From Priapulus caudatus (taxonomy: Eukaryota; Priapulida; Priapulimorpha; Priapulimorphida; Priapulidae): a stretch of 29,033 nucleotides of DNA. Where the stretch lies: contig NW_014577426.1 in the NCBI RefSeq assembly GCF_000485595.1, forward strand, positions 115,032 to 144,064, given 5' to 3'. The translations under genes were made by a program, and so were the position numbers. A model generated the notes under the pieces. It was given only the letters and a program-made list of their open reading frames with translations, did no database searches and was not told where the DNA came from. Positions 1 through 10,700 of this stretch are shown one piece after another; position 1 is the stretch's first letter; the number at the start of each line of letters is the position of its first letter.

Positions 1-407
1 TGCTCCGTGTCGTTTCTGATCAATAAGAATATCAACTACAATCTCTACCTATCAACTCTAAACTCTAACTTATATTTAAACATTACAACACAGTTTGTGT
101 TCGTCCAAGTGTACACAACTTATCGTAACGCAAAGACGAGCTGTGATTGGTCGGGTCGGTACGCATGCGCATACACATCCTATATCATGTATTTCGCACA
201 CGTCAGGAATATCGCGCGACACCGGTACAAAATAAAATTTATATATCATAAATATCTGCGCAACGTACGCACAACATTCCACGTTACACTATTCAAACAT
301 TTGATCCTACATTACTGATTATTGCAAGTCTATGATTATTGATTGTTTAACTAAAAAAGATATGCGCGATTTTTATTATTATTTGGAACTATATTTATCA
401 CAGGCTA
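1..407. other. AT-rich non-coding stretch with a promoter-like patch
   Basis: No coding exon is recognisable on either strand. A short GC-richer patch holds an inverted CCAAT-type box (GATTGG, 145-150) and, 13 bp further on, an NRF-1-like palindrome (GCATGCGCA, 163-171). This pairing is common in housekeeping promoters, but no transcript can be assigned from the window. Confidence 0.3.
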
Positions 408-718
408 ATGATTTCCCCATCCATTATCTCCACCTCCACTGCCACCTCTTTCACAAGCTCTCCTTCTGATCTTCTGTCTTCTCTAATTTCTCCTATCTTC
501 TATCGCCGCATTATTCTCCTCTTTCTCCAAGTCTTTCACTATTTGCTCCATTTTCTCGTCCTCTTCCTTCTCCACCTCTCCTCATCTACCTTCTCCTACT
601 TTTCCCATCCTCTACCTCCTTAACTTTCTCATTCTGTGGCCACTTCCATCTTCTCTTTTTCTTCTACACTCTCCACTCTCTTCCCCTCTATCTATGCTCT
701 CATCTACTTCTCCCAGGA
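408..718. repeat. Polypyrimidine (CT-rich) tract of about 300 bp
   Basis: The + strand is almost entirely C and T, with repeated tct, ctcc and cttc words. The complementary strand reads GA-rich and would encode short Glu/Lys-rich stretches interrupted by stops, so I treat it as low-complexity sequence and not as a gene. Confidence 0.7.
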
Positions 719-1233
719 TCTACGTAGTCTATTAAATTAGTTATGATTAGCGTCGTTAGGTGGCGGGCATGACACTAAAAATGGCGCGAGCCTTGTGTGC
801 AAAATTAATTCCCTGATGACGTTTCACGAAAATGTGGATAACCACTATTTCCACTATTTCCCGCGCTCATTTGTCAAGCGGTTTTATATTGCTATAACAT
901 GTTAACGTCACAAATACATACAATAAAAATAATTTCTTGTTACAGCTAACACATTCTTTGTTTTCTTCCGTTTATCTTTGTATCTCACCCTTGGTTTTAT
1001 CTATACCAATATGTCTGCCTCCTGTATTTTTGCAAATTAAGATTTCCTCTGGCACTACGTTCCACTTTCATAAGTTCATTATTGCTCCACTTATCTTGGT
1101 GGTGAGTTCAACTGTTGATGCTGTTGTTTTTCTAACGCATTATCCTTGACCCCGGGTGCATGATTTGCCGAATATCTTGTAAGTTGTAGATTCAAGATTC
1201 AAAAAATTTACAATTGTAGGATTATAGGCCTGT
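719..1233. other. Intergenic, nothing recognised
   Basis: This is unremarkable AT-rich sequence. Short open frames here have no recognisable protein features. A YY1-like aaaatggcgc word lies near 778-786, but no transcript supports it. Confidence 0.4.
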
Positions 1234-1242
1234 AATTTTTGG

Positions 1243-1546
1243 GGCGCAAATCCACTTTAGGCACCTTAGGTATCACGAAGTGATGCACAGATTTCTGTGT
1301 ATCATCAACTGATGCACAGACTTTCCGTATATCAAGGAATGATGCAAAAACCCTAACCCTAACCCTAAGTCATAAAGTATAACCTTACTCCTTAGGTATC
1401 ACGAAGTGTGTTAGGGTTAGGGTTAGGGTTAGGGTTTTTGCATCATTCCTCGATATACGGATGATAATACGGAGATACGGTTGATGATACACAGAAATCT
1501 GTGCATCACTTCGTGATACCTAAGGTGCCTAAAGTGGATTTGCACC
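1243..1546. mobile_element. Foldback MITE, Mutator-like, with 9-bp target duplication
   Basis: The two ends are long inverted repeats. The left arm starts GGCGCAAATCCACTTTAGG and the right arm, reverse-complemented, starts GGTGCAAATCCACTTTAGG. Similarity continues for over 100 bp on each side through CACGAAGTGATGCACAGATTT. The element is flanked by the direct repeat AATTTTTGG (1234-1242 and 1547-1555). Long inverted arms with a 9-bp duplication fit the Mutator (MULE) class. There is no room for a transposase, so it is non-autonomous. The inner part of each arm is a telomere-like array, CCCTAA on the left and TTAGGG on the right. Confidence 0.8.
1351..1434. repeat. Head-to-head telomere-like arrays inside the MITE
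   Basis: Three CCCTAA units (about 1351-1368) face about four TTAGGG units (about 1409-1434). A spacer of about 40 bp between them contains a second copy of the arm word CCTTAGGTATCACGAAGTG. The arrays belong to the inverted arms of the element and are not an isolated interstitial telomere. Confidence 0.8.
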
Positions 1547-1870
1547 AATTTTTGGTACATTATCGCACTGTTTGGAGAACAAATTATATGTCCTGATGGA
1601 TCGAATATTCATGTTTACGTTCAAGGCAGTATAAGAACCGCAGAGAAAAGATCTACACGGTACAATCCCTGCGTACCATAGTTTAGTACATTTGCATCAG
1701 TCTGTCTCGCTCCCCCTCTGTCTCACTCTCACTCTCAGCCTTTCTCCGTTTCTGTTTTTACCGGTATAAGTTTATCATTGACATTGTTTGACGGCAATGG
1801 TGTAATCGCAAAAATTCACTGAAGTGTCTGTCCTTCATGCACACTGTGAGTGGGGATTATTAATATCCAC

Positions 1871-1872
1871 AG
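1871..1872 (+). other. Candidate 3' splice site in the B3GALNT2 5' leader
   Basis: The sequence attaatatccacag|gtcgc, 24 nt before the start codon, resembles an acceptor. If it is used, the gene has one or more upstream non-coding exons and only the coding part is intronless. No matching donor can be chosen from sequence alone. Confidence 0.3.
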
Positions 1873-1896
1873 GTCGCATTGAAGATAACCTGATCA

Positions 1897-3387
1897 ATGG
1901 ATACAAGTGCAAGACGAAGAATATCTCCGGTTACTACAGAGTACAATGGCAACCTACTGCACTGGACACTTGTTGCAGTGGCCGTGGGTGGCATAGTGTC
2001 GGCCATCTTCTACGAGGCGTTTGTTCGCGAATATTTTACTGCGTCGGAGGAAGAGCAGATTCCAGACATGGTGGTTGCTGTCATGTCGGCACGAGAGAAC
2101 TTTGCGCAACGACAAACAATTAGAGGCACGTGGATGCAGCACCTGCACACGGGCATCATTGCAGAGAAGGTTCATGTCAAGTTTATCATTGGCAAACATG
2201 GCTGCAACATGCACCCTGATTACCGTAATTATCAACACAGCTGTGACCCATTGCAGCTAGATGCTTATGACATTTCAAAGGCTAAGACTTTCAACCTATT
2301 CAAAGTTGACAGAGGACATGAGAATAGTGCAGTATATGAGTTTGTTGTGGTACCATGCCTGAGAATTTTCATCCGGAATTCTGTCATAGTAAACAAAATT
2401 GGTGTTCTTTCGAACATCAGTCAACCGGTTTCTGTAAAACTATTGTCGGCTGATGGCAAAGAAACTGTGGCGAGTGCAAGCTTCATGACAGGCATTGGAG
2501 AAAAACATCATGGTTACATCTACAAAGCAATTCAACCAATAATTCTGCCACAAGCATTCGAAGGTTTATTGGTTGCCCAGAATATTGCAGATTCAGTGCA
2601 GTATCGAGGAAGCAGTGAGACCACTGCACCTGGTTTGGTTGACGTGACTGGTATGTTTGCAGATGAAGAAGGCATCCAACCTGTTGTCGGTGTCAACGCG
2701 ATATCTGCTGGGTCACTTGCCTTTCTAGTGCAGGACTCTGATCGTTTAAAGGCGATGATTTCAGAACGGAACCAGAAAAATAACGATTGGCATCAACGCG
2801 AATCATCGTTGCTTGTCAAATTACGAGAAGAAAATGCAAGATTTGGTGATATTTTATTCACAGATGTCACAGACACTTATGCCAACCTGCCTGCAAAACT
2901 GCTGCAGTGCTTCAAACTCACTGCTCCAAAATTGGATTTCAAATATCTTCTGAAAACCGACGACGACTGTTACCTGAATCTGCCACGAATTCACAGAGAG
3001 TTGCAAATGCTGACGCGCAGTCATTTATGGTGGAGCAACTTCCGTGTGAACTGGCCAGTTCAACGCTTCGGGAAATGGCGGGACGCAAAGTACCCGTCTG
3101 CCCTTTACCCACCATTTGCTTGTGGGGCAGGATATGTCTTGTCACACGATCTTATTTTGTGGCTTGCTGCCAATTCAAAGTATCTCCAGCAGTATCAGGG
3201 TGAAGACGTGTCAATGGGTATCTGGTTGGCAGCGGTGGGACCAACATTTGTGCATGATAATCGATGGAGCTGTGACAGCACCTGTACAGACGATTCCCTC
3301 AGTGTAGCACAACTGAACAGCAGCAGCATGCATGAATTGTGGAGTAATGAACAGACGTGTGGCAATCCATGCAGTTGTCCAACGTGA
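1897..3387 (+). CDS. B3GALNT2: Beta-1,3-N-acetylgalactosaminyltransferase 2 (GT31)
   Basis: This is a 496-residue type II membrane glycosyltransferase; human B3GALNT2 has about 500. The family transfers GalNAc from UDP-GalNAc to beta-linked GlcNAc and, in the ER, helps build the O-mannosyl core M3 of dystroglycan. A TGA lies in frame two codons before the ATG, which fixes the start. A hydrophobic anchor spans residues 20-39. The GT31 domain begins near VVAVMSARENF (59-69) with RGTW at 76-79. A central region of about 180 residues, typical of this subfamily, follows. Then come the DDD metal/sugar-nucleotide motif (KTDDDCYLNL, 353-362), WWSNFRVNWPV (378-388), FACGAGYVLS (407-416), GEDVSMGIWLAAVGP (435-449) and a Cys-rich tail ending CGNPCSCPT. 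N-glycosylation sequons occur at N173 and N474. The coding region has no intron. The closest alternative is another GT31 enzyme, but the length and C-terminus favour B3GALNT2. Confidence 0.93.
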   Translation: MDTSARRRISPVTTEYNGNLLHWTLVAVAVGGIVSAIFYEAFVREYFTASEEEQIPDMVVAVMSARENFAQRQTIRGTWMQHLHTGIIAEKVHVKFIIGKHGCNMHPDYRNYQHSCDPLQLDAYDISKAKTFNLFKVDRGHENSAVYEFVVVPCLRIFIRNSVIVNKIGVLSNISQPVSVKLLSADGKETVASASFMTGIGEKHHGYIYKAIQPIILPQAFEGLLVAQNIADSVQYRGSSETTAPGLVDVTGMFADEEGIQPVVGVNAISAGSLAFLVQDSDRLKAMISERNQKNNDWHQRESSLLVKLREENARFGDILFTDVTDTYANLPAKLLQCFKLTAPKLDFKYLLKTDDDCYLNLPRIHRELQMLTRSHLWWSNFRVNWPVQRFGKWRDAKYPSALYPPFACGAGYVLSHDLILWLAANSKYLQQYQGEDVSMGIWLAAVGPTFVHDNRWSCDSTCTDDSLSVAQLNSSSMHELWSNEQTCGNPCSCPT

Positions 3388-3530
3388 AATTTGCAGTGAG
3401 CAGCCTTACACTAAGACTTTAATTTAAGATGAACATGTCAATTGCAGAGTTAAATGTGTGATGGAACATCGTTTCTTGAGAAGGATATGATGAATAAATA
3501 TATAAAAAAAATTGTATAAGATAAATTGAC
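3388..3530 (+). other. B3GALNT2: B3GALNT2 3' untranslated region (inferred)
   Basis: AT-rich sequence runs from the stop codon to the first polyadenylation signal. The end near 3510-3530 is inferred from the usual 10-30 nt spacing after AATAAA. Confidence 0.5.
3493..3498 (+). terminator. B3GALNT2: Polyadenylation signal AATAAA for B3GALNT2
   Basis: A canonical hexamer lies 106 nt after the stop codon, within gatgaataaatatataaaa. It is the first AATAAA downstream of the gene. Confidence 0.65.
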
Positions 3531-3562
3531 TGTGAATATTTTGGTAACAAGAAATTTGATAG

Positions 3563-3568
3563 TTTATT
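3563..3568 (-). terminator. GTPBP3: Candidate AATAAA polyadenylation signal for GTPBP3
   Basis: TTTATT on + reads AATAAA on -. It is the first canonical hexamer I found downstream of the GTPBP3 stop, which would give a 3' UTR of about 1 kb. Variant signals such as ATTAAA (for example near 4198) could be used earlier. Confidence 0.35.
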
Positions 3569-4577
3569 TGGTAAACGTTATTCATAATTTTCAATCATAC
3601 ACCTCATTACACATTTTCAGTCAAACCTTTGCCAAATATGCATGAATTTCATTCAAGTCATTTTCAAGTGACCAAATGTGATGACAAAAACCGAATTGGA
3701 ATTTGAAGTCGAGTGACTTCATGCTGCTTGGGTAACTAATTTAATGTAAAGAGGGCTATTTTTACCTATTTAAAATCCAGTAAATTTGCCCCCAAATTCC
3801 AAACGTCTTTCATGGAGCACCAGTGAACACGTTTAATTACAGTCCAATACGCATGCAGAAATATCTTTTAGACAAATATTCCAAATATTTCCCTATATAC
3901 AATGTACAGTAATACTCAGCTGTTATCAGTGAAATACAAAATACAGAGCAAAAATCCACGCATTCCACTATAATTTTTCACATACATCCGTACTAACTGA
4001 GATATAGCAAAAATGCAGAATGGACAAATCTTGTGACGTACATGGTGGCATTTATACGATTATCTAGAGTGCATTAGCAGCACACATTTACAGAATTTTA
4101 CGAGATATTTTGAAGACACCTAAAAGCCGAAAATCATATAATGCAATTTTTGACATGGGATAGAAATAGAAAATTACAAATAACTTAAATGAGCACATTT
4201 AATAGTCTAATAGCATTTCAGATGCCAATATGCACATTGTCCTTTGATTTCTCTGTCAATTGACAGAAAAGAAAAACATTCAAAGGGCATCTGAGGTGCC
4301 ATTAGAATCTATTGTGAAGCCAAAATCAAATTTTTGAAGACTGGTGGCCTGAATAAAAAGATACTCAGAATTGTGTGATTAGGAAATATATTTTTATAAA
4401 AAGACCTGTGTTTTTGTACAACCCACAAATAAATATAATTGGCTACAATATCTCACATATATTAATTACTATGGTAGCAACTGACTGGAAATGCCAAACA
4501 CTTAGCATTTGTGGAGCATCCTATATCTATATAGAGAATATTGGTCAGACAGTGGTCTACTGACACTCCACTGAATT
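3569..4577 (-). other. GTPBP3: Probable GTPBP3 3' UTR / intergenic
   Basis: No coding signal or clear repeat is seen. It lies between the GTPBP3 stop and the candidate poly(A) signal and is AT-rich. A short inverted repeat (tctgtcaattgacagaaaag region, about 4249-4270) could form a small hairpin. Confidence 0.35.
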
Positions 4578-4719
4578 TCATTTGCCGATGCAGAAATCTT
4601 TGAATATTACCTCGAGTATGTTACTGGTTCTGATTTCGCCAGAGACCTGGCCCAACTGTTGGACAGCATTTCTTAGTTCCTGAGCTGTGATGACAATGTC
4701 TTGTTGATTATTCAGAAAC
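4578..4719 (-). CDS. GTPBP3: GTPBP3 exon 10 (C-terminal FCIGK)
   Basis: The acceptor is CCGTCCAG|G. It encodes [19 protein letters not shown] through [13 protein letters not shown] and stops with TGA at 4580-4578. The terminal C-x-G-K motif is the hallmark of the family. Confidence 0.96.
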
Positions 4720-7700
4720 CTGGACGGACAAACAACACATTAGTTAGTAGCGATAGATATATCGCAGTTCCAGCCGTTACATCTCGTACATTGTGATGTA
4801 TTCGCCAGCAAGAGGAAGATGATGAACAATATAAATGCCTATCTAAAATGTTTGGAAGGTGATTTCATTGATCTTTGACTAAAAACATAAATATCATAAT
4901 TTACAGGGGGAGAGACTGTGCAGGAACCTCGTGCAATTAAGTAATTTATATAGAGTTAAAGGGAGAGTTTACTCTAGGTTCTAGGGTTATTTTCAGTTAA
5001 TTTAGGTTAAAATTACGCTGCATAAAAAGTTTCATGGTTCAATCACCATTAGAAATATTAAAAAATATTTTAAAACTAACGACTACAGTTTGATTACAAC
5101 GACGGTGGCGCCACTCAAAGCGCACGATCTGATAAGTTTGCGCAAAACCACTTTTCAGCCTAGGGCTACAGACCGAGGGTGTTTCTTATTTATTAATTTA
5201 AAAGCAAAAGGATTGTAATATCTTATAAACGACATATAGTTTCAGTTATAATATCGATAAATTTGCCATAAAATGAATATCGTTCGGTTAAATAGCATTT
5301 AGCCTGATTTAGGTATAAATATAATTGCACTTTTGTGATTAGCCCTCGGTCTGTAACGTGCAAAATAAATTGTCAAATACGCGACTTTTTCAGGGTGGCA
5401 CCACGGTCGCGGGTGTCATGGCGCCGTTCAAATTTCGTAGCGTTGATGTGTAATTAATTATAACAATTAAATTAGGTATCTGGTAACAAATACGTGTGGG
5501 TATAGACGATTTGTTATACAGTAAGTACAGTTGTATGCAGTAAAATCCTAGAGTCTACTATCCCTTTAAATTTATGATATACGAAAATGGTAAATTGCTA
5601 CAAATAAATCATTACTTCAGTATCACACAGTATAACTGTACTGATAACACTGCACACCACTACACCTGAGTAGCAAGACGATCACGAGCAACGATAGTCA
5701 TTGGTAGCAGATCACCACTGGGCTAAACCCGAATCAAGTCAAGTCCCGGAGGAAACGCGTGCCGCATTATACAGTACGATAATGTATTAGTTTCATTTGA
5801 TACGACAACGTCAACAACCCGTTCACCTTTCGAGCGCATCAATGCAGTTGCTGAGGTGGTGTCGGTGGCGAGCCTGGGTAAACGATGGGGTTCCAGAGAG
5901 CGGGTCACCACACCTACAAAATTTACACCATCAGTTATCACCTAGAGTAGTGATGGGAATCGATTGGAATTTCATCATCGATCATCGGTTGCACCCAACC
6001 GATCAATGATCGAAGATAATCGGTTGAATGTTACAGTACATGTAAAATCGTAATGAAATTCACACGTTTATGTTTGCATGCTGGCACGCTCATTGTGTGT
6101 CATTACCGATTGCAGCTTTTTCCTCAATCACAGGAAAGAGTTTTGCTGTCGTCCTCTCATCCCAGCGATGCCCACCCCCTACATATTCAGCAATGAATAT
6201 GACCCAACCGACTTATAAACAATCGTACCCCCACCCCAGTACATAAATCAATGCCGACCCCGGCCAGGGAGGTACGCATTGCCGCTCTGAATAAATCTGT
6301 AATGGTAACAGTGGGTGTCTCGGGCTGATTTTTTCAGGGACCTTTGAAAACGTTTGAAGTGAGAATGTGGTGCGATAGCGCCCTGGCTCAGAGGATGTTA
6401 AGAATATTAAACAACTAGAACTTTTCAGTTGTCCGATCGGGCAACTAGGCAAGAGAATAACTTGTCCGACATAGACTTTCACTTGTCCCGGGCAATCGGA
6501 CAACCGTTAGTGTCGAGGGCTGCAACTAAAATACATCCAGTTACAACAAGAATAGTTCGCTTTACTAAAAAGTTTGCAAAACATTGTACATCAGACTATC
6601 AAACACCCCCTTGTTTACTATTCAATTTTACAATTAATATCATGCAAGATTACAGACTTACTGTTGCATAACTTCTGTCTGCATGATCTTCATGAACTCT
6701 TCCATTCCGTCGTCTGTGAGGCAGGATACGATAGAGGTTTGGCAGACGCCGGACATGAAACCACGCCAGCGTTGATACGTCCCCCGATTCACAATCAGAT
6801 CGCTCTTGTTCAACACCAAAATAACCGGTATCTTCTCATTCTTCATGCACTCGGCTTCCATCAGATGCGAGTCAACCTGAGCGGTGTTCGCTGATCGATT
6901 CACCGTGGTGGCGCCACCGCTCTCGACGTCGCACGACTCAGGGCGCGCCTGCCACTCTGCGCGCGACTTGTCGTCGTGAGAACACTCCCCCTGGTGGTTA
7001 GTGTCGATGATCTGTACGGGCTGGCGTTTAAACGAGTCTTCGGTGGGCGTGTGAAAGCCGACGTTGTCCCCCTCGCCGTCCTCCATGAACATGGCCTTCA
7101 CGTCCGGCTCGCCGCGGTCCCTGTTGTTGCAGCTGATGTGAGAGAAGTCCGCGCTCGTTCGCAGCCCCAGCTCGATGAACAGACTCGACATGTACTGGTA
7201 AGGGTCGTCTACAAACTCCAGCTCTGTGATGTCTACGACCATCAGCACCAGGTCAGCCGACTCCGCCCTGTAAGAGCAAACAATCGACGAGAGCATTATG
7301 ATCGTGATCACTAAATTGCGTTAGCGTGATTAATTAGAGTCGGCTAAGCATCAAATCGGATATCGACAATTAACGAGCAAATATTTATTTTATTGAAATG
7401 TAGCCTGCAAACTTTATTACGTTATTGTATCGCAGGTTTTTATCACTAGATTGATCCATCGTCATTACAGTGTATTTAGGTGAAGTAAGTAAAATAACAC
7501 GGGACAATTAAAAGTAAACTCAGTTTAAACGTGTGTAATATACTACATGTGTATTTTTCATGAACGAAGCTTTCTGAGAGTTATTGAACTTGATGATTTC
7601 AACAGTGTAATAACAATCATAATACAAAAAACATAAGAAGTCTACACATCTGCACAACTTGTTAACACACCAGCTCACAAAACGCGAATAGCATCACAGG

Positions 7701-10700
7701 GGAGCACTAACCCCATTAATTCAATCTTCACTAATGATGTTAATTGCTTTGGTCGTCGATTAACGAGCTTACCTTCGTTTCGCTCGTGCGACGCCTTCCT
7801 GCTCCACGGTGTCGCTGGACGGCCGGATGCCGGCAGTGTCGCACAGCACGACCGGATAGCCACCGATGTTATACGCTGACTCAATCACATCCCTCGTCGT
7901 GCCCGGGATCGGCGACACGATCGCCTTAGGTTGCCGACCTGTCGTTAACGACGACAAACGCTGATGAGCGCGTGGTAATCCTAGCTGATACGTAGACGCT
8001 TACGCCACAGATGCCCGCTGTTACCGATTTAATTAACGTATAAAAGTCGAGGGCATTCGCAGCAATATTCTCTCGTTATCGTGGTACCACCTTGTTGCCA
8101 TGTACACCAATAAACTAAAGACCATATTCTATAATATATAACCATTTTACGCATAGTGAGAACAACCACGAGCTCCAATCTTGTTCTTATCAATCAACGC
8201 ACGTTAGTTGCTATTTTTCACATTTCAAGGCAAAACGAATAACAATACTAGTTAGTTATAATAATAATAATGATGATAACAACACTAGTAGTTAAATAAT
8301 TAGCAGCATACATATGTAATTGAGAAGGCTGCTCTTCCCGACGTTGGGTCGTCCCACGATTGCTACATGCACGCCGGTACGCAGCCTCTCCCCTTGCCTA
8401 CTATCTCTCATGTGCCGCCTTATGTCGTTCAGTAATTCACGCACTGTAGCCTCAACTGCAACGTAACAAAAGCAACTGTGATACTGACCGACATACGTAT
8501 ATCCCGTAATAACTACAAATAAGTAATTGATACTATAAAACAACAACTATAAAGTAGCAAAAAATAAATGTAAATCTCGCGGTATGTTATTCTGGCTGCT
8601 ACTTTGACTTGTATTGTTTATTATTGATGTCTTCAGTTGTTTACTCCAGACTGAAGATTCCATTGTTTTGCTGCAATTTCCCCCTTTTAGAGGACAAGAC
8701 ATCCTTTTGGGCATACCTCAAATTATTCACATAGAAACATATTTTATTTTATTATATCACCGAGACATCTTGGTCTATCAAGTCTCTAGTTTTATCAGGT
8801 CCACTAAAGCCTAACTCTTTTTAAATAGATAAAAGAATACAGATTTTTATAGTGAGGTTTAGTAGATAACATAGAAGATTTTGATGATTCTCGAATGATT
8901 AAATCATTCTGCTTCTGATTAAACGTGCCATACATCGAGATGTTTTAGAATATCTAAGCACACAAACATGTTATTATGCACAATAGTATCAGGAGTCTAT
9001 CAATTCTATCGATAGTATGAAGAATTTTACATAATTTAACATGAAATCGTATACTGCACCTTGCTTCATAACTTTTTCTTCAATGTTATCATCCTCACTG
9101 AAGTCAATATATGCTTCTACATGTGCCAGCGCCTAACCAATGCAAAATAAATATAAATATGCAGGCAATTTAACACGTAACGTACCTAAATTACGTCACA
9201 GTGAAGAGCTCAAAACACGAAGACCTTACAATGCATGAAAGTGGTAAGGCCCCGATTGCCTAGAACCTTGATTATCATCCTTGCGTAAACCAATGTCATG
9301 AAGACGTCACGACGTCAAGAAGAATGAATAGATTTTACAGACGCTGCATTTCACTAACAACTACTATGAATTTGTGCCATTCAAACCTTTATCAACCTTT
9401 CCCTCCAGTCACTGTAGAGTGCAGTTAAAGCACCATCCATCTGTCTCAGTGCCTGCCTACGCTGTGTCTCTGTCTCAGCGTGTATGAGATCAGCCAACCC
9501 CTCTACTTCAGTCAAGTCGAGTTTTCCGTTGATAAAGGCTCTGTAAAGCAAATTACACAATTGTGATGCACAGATGCAACTGAGGTATGAAATAGCAGGG
9601 TTATATTGTGACATAGGGAGCAGCAGTTTGGAGCTTTAGTGAAACTATGGAATCAAATCTTTAAGCCTGATTCAAACAGTGGTATTAACTTCCTAGCAAT
9701 AAACACGATAATAAATTCAGAAAAGACGTTGGTTTTATTACTTTACTTGACTTACTTACTTACTGATAATATGTAAGCTACAGTTTTTAAAATCACATGG
9801 TAAATTGGATCACTAACTCATCAGAGCTAAAAAATACATGACAGCATTCACCACCTTCACAGCATTTGTTCCTGATCACAGTAGCAGGGTTAGAAATTAA
9901 CTTTTGAACAAGGGAGTCCAACAGACCCCCTGCCCTCAAAAAGAAGGAGTCTGCAGAAAAATGAGGGAGTCCGCAGTCTGAAGTTCAAACTAAAGATATT
10001 AACAATAACGCGTGTGCTTATTTTGAAGTTTCATGCGGTTGCACGTCTGCCAAATTTTCTTTGGATATTTGCTGAAAAAATACGGTAATTCCGCGAGGCC
10101 GTGCTCTGGAACGAACTAGTTAGTATAGCAGAATTTTCAGGGAGTCACACGGACTCCTGCATATGTCAAATCAGAAAGTCCGACAGAAAATCAGGGAGTA
10201 TTTGACTCCGGACTCCTGTTAATTTCGCATCCTGCAGTAGCATTGAACTCGGCACTAATTAGCATGATTAATACATGATTAGCCACGCTCACCGCTTCGT
10301 GAACTCTCCAGCCTCGGCGTGTCGCACGCCCGGGATGACGACCAGGGCGTCCATCACGGCCCTGATGACCGACGGTCCTCCGTGAACATGGAGCTCACAG
10401 CAGTCCTCACCCGTCGATGTCTTCGGTCCTACAAACAACAAACTACAGACATGAGGACATCAATGGCCTCAAATAAATACCCAAAACTCTCTATGAAAAA
10501 AGTCACTAAAAGCTCAGATAACTTGAGACGAGGTGTTAAAATATGTGCGTTTATTCAGTAAAGAGCCAAATGTGTAAGTGTGATACTGAACTACCATCAG
10601 CATTGTTACATTAAATTGACTACGTCACGAATTTTCTATGGCAAAATTTGTAAAATTTTTGTTGCCATTTTTTTACATTAAAAGTAAGAACTAACGGGAC

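Noticed and set aside
408-623. 71-codon Ser/Leu/Phe-rich frame
   Set aside because: It is generated by the polypyrimidine tract. A Glu/Lys-rich reading of the other strand is likewise interrupted.
5723-5941. 72-codon minus-strand frame over GTPBP3 exon 9
   Set aside because: It is a different frame of the same strand. The spliced exon 9 frame (TQARHRHHL) is the conserved one.
6976-7314. 112-codon + frame opposite GTPBP3 exon 8
   Set aside because: It is the antisense shadow of a conserved exon, with no family similarity.
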